Shown here in pieces: positions 1 to 10,100 of a stretch of DNA of 64,000 nucleotides. Position 1 is the first letter of the stretch, and the number at the start of each line of letters is the position of its first letter. The notes below the pieces were generated by a model that made no database searches, was not told the DNA's origin, and worked only from the letters and a program-made list of their open reading frames with translations. The position numbers and the translations under genes are program-made. Source of the stretch: Plecoglossus altivelis (taxonomy: Eukaryota; Chordata; Actinopteri; Osmeriformes; Plecoglossidae); NCBI GenBank assembly GCA_036571765.1, contig BROE01000010.1, forward strand, positions 10,885,865 to 10,949,864. The letters are read 5' to 3'.

Positions 1-576
1 ATGATGTCACCTTGGGATCATTTGAGGAGGCGTTCGGTATTCATGTGGGTATGATCTGCATTCCAAGCAGGAAGTAATGCATATCATTGTGCTCTTATAG
101 TCTCTCTAAGGAGGTGAAGAAAGCTGCGTTGAATTTCAACTGCATTCTTTCTGAAGTCCATTAACACCGTGTTCACTTTGTGGCTAACACATTGTGATTC
201 ATGTGATTAATTCAAACGTATTCCGACTATTCTCTCAGACTGCCTCCATAGAATAACAGGTCAAGTTGTTCTAACAACATTTTAGATTAAGCAATCAGGT
301 GAAGAGTGATTGGTTGAGAGGGAATCAGAGTGAACAGACCACAGACACATGAGGAACATGGGCAGTAAGGCTCAGCCCATGGAAATCCCAGTGAATTGAC
401 TTTTTTAGTGGGCCATTAGAGCCAGATCACAGCCTGGGACAGTGTCTCCAATGTGAGCATTGATCCTTAAAAAAAAACCTCGCAACCCATCACACACCTG
501 ATTGGGAAAGCTTTTAACCCAAATGTTCAATGTAATGCTGATTTCACTAAAACGGATTAAAGCTGCCATGGAGTGG

Positions 577-660
577 TGTGTGTATGTGTGGGTGGGTGAG
601 TGTGTGTATGTGTGCGCGTGCGTGTGTGTGTGTGTGGGCGTGTGTGTGTGTGTGTGTGAC
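577..660. repeat. GT-rich microsatellite
   Basis: Imperfect (GT)n interrupted by gggt and gcgt variants. Confidence 0.9.
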
Positions 661-917
661 TGAGTGCTGTCAGTCAATTGGATTGATTGAGGCTTGTTCA
701 CTTGGGGGTTTCACCTATTGGATCTGCCTTTCATGTGCATTTTCCAAATCACCTCACTAATGATACATTTTGTTTTCCCATTCAGACAGTTTAACATTTC
801 AGCAGAGAGATTCCATGAGCCATGATCAAACCTAATTTGCTGAGCGATGATCTTGTTAGATCTTGGCAGAGAAAGCAAAGTCATGACCCCATTGGTGGTA
901 AACAAACAACCCACTTT

Positions 918-1032
918 CTTTCTTTCCCTCTTCAGTTCCTTCTGTCTTTCTTTCTTCCTTCCTTTCTTTCTTTCTCTCTCCCTCTCTTGCTCTCTCTCTT
1001 TCTTTCTCTTTCTCTCTCTTTCTTTCTTTCTT

Positions 1033-1077
<45 letters not shown>

Positions 1078-1091
1078 ATGTCTCTCTCTAT
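918..1091. repeat. TTTC/CT pyrimidine tract
   Basis: (TTTC)n and (TTCC)n grade into a pure (CT)n run of about 36 bp (1038-1073). Confidence 0.9.
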
Positions 1092-2403
1092 CATATTTAT
1101 TTTTACTATACACAGGACCTTCTACCACCATACCTGCTCTTCACTCACCTTCTTCTCTCTGTAGAACCAAACCACATTGACATTTATAGAATGCCAGCTA
1201 GGAAAGTAGATCAGGAGAATTGCAAGAAAAGACACTTCTTAAAATGTCAAAGAAAATGACACATGATTATGGCCACGCTGTTTCTAAAGCTTGTTTTTAT
1301 CAAGTTTGAAGGGTTGTCTGAATTTGATGCTGACCACCACTCAAATTGTTGGCCTTTTTCCCTTTTTATTGTTGTCCGTTTTATATGAGAGAATAAAACA
1401 TTGATAGGGATGGTTACCTCGGCCATCAATGTGCCTCGCTACATTGATTTGATAGGATCCAACCTTCCGATCAATCGCCCAAAAGCCGCCCCTGATTTCC
1501 TTTCTTGGCCTCAAGAGGCTCCAAATACAGTAAATCTCCTCTATTATTCATGAGCTCCAGGTTCAGTCAGGGCCACTTCCATCTCTCCCTGCACGCTCAC
1601 AGCTGAGCGTCTTGGAGCGACTGTACTACTGCTCCACTCCGTGAACCTTGCTCAGCAGTCACCACTTAGCCCGGAGGATTTAAGCTTCCTTTGAAATATT
1701 CAATAAAGCGCCGGGATCAGAGAGAATTCAGCTAATTACATTCTCCTAACGTCACGCTCACTCATGCTCGACAGCTCCCACTATAGTGGACGATTCTAGA
1801 CATCAAATACTGACTGGTTGTGGCGGGGTTCGCGTTCAATTGGTTCGCGACATGAAAGTGTGTGGGTGTGTATGGTCCTATGAGGAGAGATGCATATGCA
1901 CGCATAGTCCTGTGCTTGTAGTCTCTGGGATAATAATAGCTTGTCTCAGGTCAGTCCATCAGCTTGAAATATTGATGGAATACTGCTGCAAAGGCTGCTG
2001 CAGAGAGACAGAAGGACAGCTGCAACCAAACGCTATGTTCATACACAAGACTTGGAGTCTGACGCATTAGACAGTAGCAGACAGGAACACGCACGTATGA
2101 GTGAATGTCCAATCCTTGGCAGAAGATGCTCTCCATATCCTCTCCATGATTCCCAGAACAAATGGTTGATAATTGCTGGTCATTCAAGTGCTCATAAATA
2201 CATATTCAGTCCGCGAAATCAGCCCTTTCTAATGCCAAGCAATCGTTAACCAGAAATCCCTGAAGTGCAAGTGGTTTATCGCTGTTACTATGGTGATGAT
2301 GAAAGGGGAAGTTACATTTAAATATATCCATACATGAGAGTCTGAGGGGATAGTCAGTACAGAGTTGAGGAGCTGGGGGATGAAACTAGCCCCACCCCTC
2401 ACA

Positions 2404-2433
2404 CGCATTCACGCACGCACGCACGCACGCATA

Positions 2434-2495
<62 letters not shown>

Positions 2496-2502
2496 CCACA
2501 CA
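2404..2502. repeat. ACGC and (CA)n microsatellite
   Basis: (ACGC)n at 2411-2430 is followed by an uninterrupted (CA)n of about 58 bp (2435-2493). Confidence 0.95.
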
Positions 2503-2848
2503 TACACTTGTTGCTCTCAGTTGGTTGTTTGGTTTGTTGCCTTGTTAGCAGGAGTTGAGCAGTAACCTCCCGCTAAAAGTGTAGATTTACCAGGCAACTT
2601 ATATGCTGAAAGTATTTCCTGTTATCTGAAATCTGTAATAATAAACTTGCTATGTGGAGTATTTTTCTTCAAGGATACCTCAAACCTGCTGCCTGTCAAT
2701 GGCACAAATTACATGACTTTGACGTAAAGCTGGAGATTGCATGCGTGAGGATAAGGCACTCTCTAGTGGAAAAAGGTTGTAACTGCAGATTTCCTTTCCT
2801 CTGAAACAAGCACAGCTGAATATTTTTTTTTAGGATTCCTCCGTCAGG

Positions 2849-3130
2849 AAAAATGTCAGCGTGGGTCATTCATTTTATTTTATATCTAGACTATATGTCT
2901 GCCCTATGGACAGTGGCCATTCATTTAATACTATATCTGGACAATACTGTCAGCCTTCCAGACACGGCCAAACATTTATAAAATACCTGAACAAAGTGCA
3001 AGCGTCTGGCCACTGACCATTAGTTTGATGTTATATATCTGGACAAAATGTCAGTGTTCTGGACACTGGCCAGTCATGTGGTACTATATCTGGGCAAAAT
3101 GTCAGCCTTCCGGTCACTGGCTAATCAAAC
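2849..3130. repeat. Degenerate tandem repeat, unit about 51 bp, 5' of MYH
   Basis: About five diverged copies of a unit with the core ggacaaaatgtcagc, then a ctggacactggccattcatttgatactatatct-like part, follow head to tail. The anchors 'atgtcag', 'ggccattcattt' and 'atatctggac' recur at intervals of about 50 bp. The same family occurs after the myosin gene. Confidence 0.75.
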
Positions 3131-6041
3131 TGACAGGATAGACCTACTTCTTACTGTTACGTATTTATTAACTACCTTGGCATCCAGGCAACATTCAGTT
3201 TTGGGTTGATCTAAAAATAACTGGTTCCCCTGGGCATACGGTAGACAATACCCAAGTGCAGACGTCTTTGGATTTCTCAAGGCAACGGCTAAATAGACCA
3301 TCACAGCACCTTATGACACGGCTTTACAAATGAATACGTAGATTATCACTTAACTCAGAAAATATAAGGACTGATGTACTACAGGGTTGATACATGCAAG
3401 GGAGACAGATGTAGAGGCCGAGGCTGTGTGTGTTGGTAACTGGAGGCCATGGCCACACCCACCCTAGGGAGACTACTAACAAAAACGGCCACTAGGGGGC
3501 AGAGGAAGAGAGCATTTGTATTTTTTCTTTATAAAACAATAAAGTTGCAACTGTCCTACCTACTGTATTTGGGTCTGTCATACAATAACTGCCTGGACAC
3601 ACCGGACGTTGAATTCTGCTTTATATCTCTGTCTGCTAAATGAAACCAGAAAATGACCTATCCCTTTAGTTGTATGTATATGGTATAAACAGACAGATTA
3701 ATCATTTAAATTACTTTTTTTCTTTTTACAAACAAAAACCGAGGAGCACTGTCATTCATAAATTTTTACTGACAAATGTAAAAGAAAACCATGAACAATA
3801 TATACAGTTTATATGGCTTGTAATTGGGATCAAGTAAACATCTGTTGAGCATTTTTACTTAAAATATTTGATTGTGTGGAATTAAAACCACCAAACTGCA
3901 ATGGATCCACTAGACCCACGAACACTGGCCGAGTAAGAGAAACGTGAACACCACATAAAGGTTAAAACAATATTGTGCGTTTATGTTGGTCATTCGTAAC
4001 GCTAGCCGCAATGCTAATTTTCGCTATGTTAAACACTACCGACTGTACAGTCTACAACCGGGATACCATGTAAGTTAGCATGTTCACATAATTAGCCATC
4101 ATATACGCCTGGAAAGAGTTGCCTGAGGGGAGAGAGATCTGGTTTAGAGGGGTCTGAGAAGGGACCGCTGTAGTTGCACCCTCTTGCATTTTTCAGCAGG
4201 GGGTCAGCCCAGATATTCACTGTAACTAAATAGCCCTGAATGTCTGCCAAGCCAAAACCTTCTCCAACGTTTCATAGAAGGCATACCAAAGATATTTACT
4301 GCCTTGACATGGCATTTGACACCTCAACTCCCAAATTGGACTTCAACTATTAGGGATATGACATGTTTGCTGGTCCCAGCCACCAGTGTTACTTGATCTA
4401 CCAACGTAATTACTATATGTCAGGCAAACTCCCAAGAGGAATAAAACATGTCAAGTAGTAACAACACACTACAGTAAAATGTGCCACTGTTTACGTTTCA
4501 TGATAATTTATATCCTCCTTAAAGGGACATTTTGTTTGCAAGAGCAAAGAGCTTTGATTTGCAGAAATGTCTTTACTGGGGTTTAAATTAAGATAGATCT
4601 TTTGCCACCGGGCGATGTTTCATGGTCATGCAAAAAACATGCATAATCACCCCACTGCAATGATGCAATATATTTGAAGTTAGGCCTGACATATATCACT
4701 TTTGGTTAGGTAGTTTAACCTTTTGACATGTTTTACAACCTTTTGATGCCAAAAATATTCCTTGTCATGTCTAAAGTCTGTCATGCAAACCTCTGACACT
4801 TGCATCTTAAATAATCAGTCATAAAGACTCGTATTTAGTCTTGAACTTGTATTCGGAAGCATTGACTTGGTATTTCCTAAGTCATCGGGCAGAAGAGAGA
4901 TTTCTTCTCCAGAAAAATCCACGACAACTAAAAGAGGTTGACTTGGTTAAACTGGAACGAGTTCAGATCATTTAACCAGCCAATGCAAAGAATGGTCATG
5001 TGAGTGATACTAAGTGTTCTCAAAAATCCTTACCTACAAAGAACAGACACGTTCAAATATAGTGTCCATAGAATATTTCCTTACAGGGCACATGTATGTG
5101 CTCAGCATCTGCTCAATGACACCTGTCAGTCTGACCAAGTAAGGTCCTTATCTATATGTGGACCAGGATAAGCCTTGCAACATGACCGTTTAACCTCAGA
5201 CAAAGAAGAGCCTCTCTCTCCGAAATTCATCCGAGTCTCGGCCTCCGTTAATGTCCTGACAGCTCAGAGTGAAAGTTCAACCAGAGAAACCATAAATACT
5301 GGTGTGAAATGTTTGCATGTTGCCTCCTAATAGCTGGATTTACAGTAAGCCTACTGTAAATGTTATCAAGTCTTTTGGCTTGCTAAATCAGTAGCTCATG
5401 TCATCCGTTGATTCGTTATCAAAACAAAATAGGTCTTAGATTTCAATGGAGTGGAGTAGGATTCAGATACTGGAAACCAGGCAGGACGCGTCTCAATGTC
5501 ATTATATAATCCACACAGTTCACTTCACAAGATATTTGATCTGAACTCTTCATGTTGGATGAAAAAACAACACAATCAATTTTCACTTTTAAATAAAATA
5601 TATGTTTTCTTTTTCTGGTCAAACTAGAATTTCTTTTCTACAATGAAGAATGAAACACACATTTCCTTTTCAGATAAGTTGAGCTATTTGGTCCAAAGGT
5701 GAGCAAACTGCATGCTATGAAGAAACAAAAAAAGAGATTAATCCCTAATATTGTGCTCACTGTTTACCGTACGTAACAAATCCAAATGGGCCCTTTGTAT
5801 ACATTACCATAGAAAGTAAATGAATGAACCCATATAAATCCATTTTATATTAAGAATACAGAAAGCAGTGCTCAGATAGAAGTGCATAGAAAGCAATGTG
5901 GAACATGTTCAGGAATGCCCTGTGTCATGCAAAAGAGACATGGGGAGAAGGAGTGAAAGGGAGGGATGGGCTAAATGTCTACCTCTTTCCTTTAGGAGAG
6001 TTGGCTACTATTAGCTTCTGCTTGCTAATCACTCCCCACCA
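3131..6041. other. MYH 5' flanking region
   Basis: No coding sequence is recognised. It is AT-rich and largely free of microsatellites, unlike the rest of the window. It contains a CTCF-like motif at 3489-3505 (CCACTAGGGGGCAGAGG) and the sequence leading to the TATA box at 6042. Muscle enhancer sites are plausible here, but I could not identify a convincing cluster by eye. Confidence 0.55.
3489..3505 (+). promoter_or_regulatory. CTCF-like motif
   Basis: CCACTAGGGGGCAGAGG matches the vertebrate CTCF core (CCASYAGRKGGCRS) at every core position. It lies between the 5' degenerate repeat and the myosin promoter. Binding is not demonstrable from sequence. Confidence 0.45.
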
Positions 6042-6096
6042 TATATAAGGAGTCCCACAGAGCGTTATCTATGGACAGACAGCTTCCACCTCTGGG
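6042..6096 (+). promoter_or_regulatory. Candidate MYH core promoter and non-coding exon 1
   Basis: A TATA box (TATATAAG, 6042-6049) lies about 1.1 kb upstream of the myosin start codon. The spacing predicts transcription start near 6072, followed by a short leader and a possible donor (TGGG|gtagga, 6097). Vertebrate sarcomeric MYH genes usually have two short non-coding exons before the ATG exon, and this layout fits that. The start site and donor are inferred, not observed. Confidence 0.5.
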
Positions 6097-6350
6097 GTAG
6101 GACACATGTTTTTTTTCCCATCCATGAGATCCGACACATAGAAACAACACATAACACTTTGTGCTAGATGTCCACGAATGTGGAGAAACATTGAGATTCG
6201 AATTCAAAGATGTTGAATAGTATGGCATTATACAAATTATGTTTGTCTCAAAACTTAGATGCTATTTTGATGACAAACCTTTGTTTACTAAAAATACTGA
6301 ATGCCAGAATGTATGTTTATTTACATTAACTGTAAATCATGTTTGTTGCG

Positions 6351-6620
6351 TTGGGATGCACCGATTAATTGGCAAACAGTTGGTATTTTCCAACTTCTGC
6401 GAAAAGAAATCCTAGCCGCTGACTTCTTTAAAACGTCTAAATTCTTGGGACCAGTTATGCTGTCTGAAAAGGCACCATGCTTGGGCTACTTTATTTTTTT
6501 CCTGTCACGTTTCAATGTGGTTTTTCTTTATCAAACATATGAAAACATTACTGATCATTACACTTTCCGACATGTCAGCTAACTGTGTAGGTCAATCCTT
6601 GTCTTATCGGTGCATCCCTA
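6351..6620. mobile_element. Degraded hAT-like element in MYH 5' intron
   Basis: The left end reads TTGGGATGCACCGATTAA and the right end is the near inverse complement (ttatcggtgcatccctA). Ends of the type TAGGGATGCACCGAT are common in vertebrate hAT elements. The interior of about 230 bp has no transposase similarity. Flanking target duplications are imperfect (ttgttgcg against atgtaacg), so this looks like an old copy. It lies between the two candidate untranslated exons of the myosin. Confidence 0.65.
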
Positions 6621-6742
6621 CTATGTAACGCTCAAACGTAATGGGACTTATAGCAATGACATGTGAATATTGTATATGCTGTTCTGGTTGTGCATTTTCT
6701 GTATAAATGACTACGAAAACTCAAAACAAATTTATTTTACAG

Positions 6743-6783
6743 CACCAACAAAGACTCAATTTCATCTGGTAGAGTGAAAACAG
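6743..6783 (+). other. Candidate MYH non-coding exon 2
   Basis: A 41-nt segment is bounded by a good acceptor (tttattttacag, ending 6742) and a good donor (CAG|gtgaga, 6784). It lies between the TATA box and the ATG exon, as expected for the second untranslated exon of a sarcomeric MYH gene. It has no ATG. Support is splice signals and position only. Confidence 0.6.
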
Positions 6784-7115
6784 GTGAGACAGAAATTGAT
6801 ACCACGTACTAATGTATACTGCTCCAAGCCTAAGGAGAGTCAGTATAACCAATACTTTACAGTACCATTACAGTATAAAATGAAGTTGTATTTAGTCTAC
6901 ACCTTCTAAAGGCTTCTGAGACCCACTTACTTTACAGTAATATAACATACAGACATTCGCCATTTATATTTGGAATTTCTCTTCTGTCAGTATTGTAATT
7001 GTCTGTTAGCATAATGAAGATAAAAATAAAATAGAAAAATAAATAAATATATTTTTTTTAACGAATGGCAATGTAAGCAATAGATTTCGTAACAGGGATA
7101 TCTTTATCCCCCCAG

Positions 7116-7127
7116 TAAACCGCCACC
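7116..7127 (+). promoter_or_regulatory. 5' leader end and Kozak context of MYH start codon
   Basis: The ATG exon begins after the acceptor ccccccag (ending 7115). Twelve untranslated bases lead into the ATG at 7128 with an optimal Kozak context (gccaccATG). No upstream in-frame ATG lies in this exon, so the start is unambiguous. Confidence 0.8.
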
Positions 7128-10100
7128 ATGAGTACGGACGCGGAGATGGCCCAGTACGGCAAGGCCGCCATTTACCTCCGCAAGCCTGAGAGGGAGAGGC
7201 TTGAGGCCCAGGCGGCACCATTCGATGCTAAGAACGCCTGTTATGTACCTGACGCCAAGGAGCTGTACCTCAAGGGTATGGTTGTTAAGAGAGATGCTGG
7301 GAAATGCGACGTGAAAGTCCTTCTTACTGAGGAGGTAAGAGGAAACCTGGCAACGGAATGAAAAAAAACAAAACAAACATTTAGTGGATGTTTCTGTGCC
7401 CATCTGTGTTATTCAATCAGCGCAGGATTCATGCTCGTTGTGGATGTTTTACAGGTGAAAACCTTCAAAGAAGAGGAAGTCTGGCAGATGAACCCTCCCA
7501 AGTTTGACAAGATTGAGGACATGGCCATGATGACCTACCTCAATGAAGCGTCTGTCCTGTATAACCTCAAAGAGCGTTATGCAGCATGGATGATCTACGT
7601 GAGAAAACTACACACGTAGACATGAGGCATCTTAAGGGTGCAAATGGTACCCTCAGAAAATGTACCATACGTGAGCTCTAATATCAAGATTTCTATTGAT
7701 ATTATCCTATCCTATATCTCACACACAGACCTACTCTGGGCTCTTCTGTGCCACGGTGAACCCCTACAAGTGGCTCCCTGTGTACGACATGGAAGTGGTC
7801 AACGCCTACAGAGGGAAGAAGCGCATGGAGGCTCCACCCCACATCTTCTCCGTCTCTGACAACGCCTATCAGTTCATGTTGACAGGTACGAACGCTCGCT
7901 AAAGATTGGCTTAATTCATATATAGACGGACGGATGCATTCTTGGTGGCTACTCACTTCATTAACACATTAACTTGTCAATTTACTTTCAGATAAGGAGA
8001 ACCAGTCTGTCCTTATCACGTAAGTTGAAGTCTTTTATTGAGTGTATATATATATATATACATATATTGTATGTATGTATGTATTTATGAACAATATGAT
8101 GCTTAATGACTTAAGATGCTTAACAGTACTTTTTTAGTACATGCACAAGAAAAACTATTTTTATCATCTAATCAACAAGTGGAGAATCCGGTGCTGGAAA
8201 GACTGTCAACACCAAGCGTGTCATCCAGTACTTTGCCACCATTGCTGTATCTGGAGGTGAGAAGAAGAAGGAGCCAGTTCCCGGCAAAATGCAGGTAAGG
8301 CCATAAAGTGCCATGAAATGCTGACCCATCACAATTTTAACCACCCCCCTCTCCCCCAAAACCCCACCAATAATCTCTCTTGGTACGGTTCAAATGTAGT
8401 TTATTTATTCAAAATGTGTTGTTGTTCTTGGCAGCAGTCTTGTGGTAGTTTCACAAACAGCACAACGTGAATGAGACTGTTTTTATTACTTGTTATTACG
8501 CGTTCAACCAATTGATAGATTTAAGGATTCGTGAAATTTGCACTTTAAGTGGGGGTGACGGTGTTAACTTTGGCCCAGCGTATCAAAGTTATTCAAAGAT
8601 GATCTAGAAATGGGTTTAGACGTAGTCTAGCGGCAGTGTCCAGGGGTGATTGACAATAGACGATGTGACAAGACGATCTTGGAGGATTGGTGATCAGTCT
8701 AAATGACCAATGGTTTGTTTCCCTTCAGGGTTCTCTTGAGGATCAGATTATTGCTGCTAACCCTCTGCTGGAGTCCTACGGTAATGCCAAGACAGTGAGG
8801 AATGACAACTCATCTCGCTTTGTAAGTTTGGAGGGAAAACATTCCTTTTTTTTACAATTTACACTTAGAAATCAATAGGATATGTTATAAAATCCTCTCT
8901 ATGCCCACTTTCAGGGTAAATTCATTAGGATTCACTTCCACATGAATGGAAAACTGGCAAGTGCTGACATTGAGACGTGTAAGTTGATTTGGGTTATTTC
9001 CCAGTTGATGCTTCAAATAAATGTTGGCGTCTTTTCACTTCAGATTCAAATGGTTCTCATCCTTTCAACTTTGTCACAGACCTGCTGGAGAAGTCCAGAG
9101 TGAGCTTCCAGCTGCCCGATGAGAGAGGCTACCACATCTTCTACCAGATGATGACCAACCACAAACCTGAGCTTGTTGGTGAGGCACTAGAGGGATTAGA
9201 GAAACAGCATGTACTGAATGGCATTTACTCGTTTGTCCACTCATCGATTATGTCTTTCACATAAAATGTACACATGCCTCGGTTGATAATCATTTTTGTT
9301 TTGCGTCTCCACAGAAATGGCACTCATCACCACCAACCCCTACGACTACCCCATGATCAGCCAGGGTCAGATCACCGTGGCCAGTATCGATGACACAGTC
9401 GAGCTCGATGCCACCGATGTAAGTCACTAAAAGGGTTGCAACTTGAAAATATAATAACACAGTGGTTCTTAACCTGGGTTCGATCGAACCCCGGGGGTTC
9501 GTCGAATCAGTCTCAGGGGTTCGGCGGAGGTCAAGACACACACCTGACTCATGAATATATGAATTTGAAATGTTAGTTTTCCAATTAAGAAGGGTTCGGT
9601 GAATGCGCATATGAAACTGGTGGGGTTCAGTACCTCCAACACGGTTAAGAACCACTGTAATAACATGTATGTTGATGGTTTAATGTAAACTTTCTTCTCT
9701 CCCCCTCCAGGATGCCATTGACATCTTGGGCTTCTCCGGTGAAGAGAAGATGAGCATCTACAAGTTTACCGGTGCTGTCATGCACCACGGCAACATGCAC
9801 TTCAAGCAGAAGCAGCGTGAGGAGCAGGCTGAGCCAGATGGCACAGATGGTGAGCCAGATTATTCGTAATAAAGTTCTAAAGAGCATGCGTTTAACTATA
9901 TTCCTGCGATAAAATGTGCACTCTGATGCTCATCGCTCCTCTCCCTCCCCAGTGGCTGATAAAATTGGATACCTTCTGGGTCTGAACTCAGCTGACATGC
10001 TGAAAGCCCTGTGCTACCCCAGAGTGAAGGTCGGCAATGAGTTTGTGACCAAGGGTCAGACAGTGCCTCAGGTAAGAACAGACTTGAAAGCAGTCATTTT

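Larger units (their letters stand above)
1..2848. other. Intergenic DNA left of MYH, no gene seen
   Basis: Both strands lack recognisable coding exons. Contents are a GT-rich tract (577-660), a TTTC/CT tract (918-1091) and an ACGC plus (CA)n tract (2404-2502). The open frames here translate these repeats or match nothing I recognise. Confidence 0.7.

Noticed and set aside
3528..3545. AATAAA near 3537 as the 3' end of a gene to the left
   Set aside because: No coding exon precedes it on the + strand; isolated AATAAA is frequent in AT-rich DNA.
6301..6582. 93-aa open frame upstream of MYH
   Set aside because: Lies mostly within the degraded hAT-like element and matches no transposase motif.
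7104..7403. Open frame antisense to MYH exon 1
   Set aside because: Mirror of a real coding exon, with no independent support.
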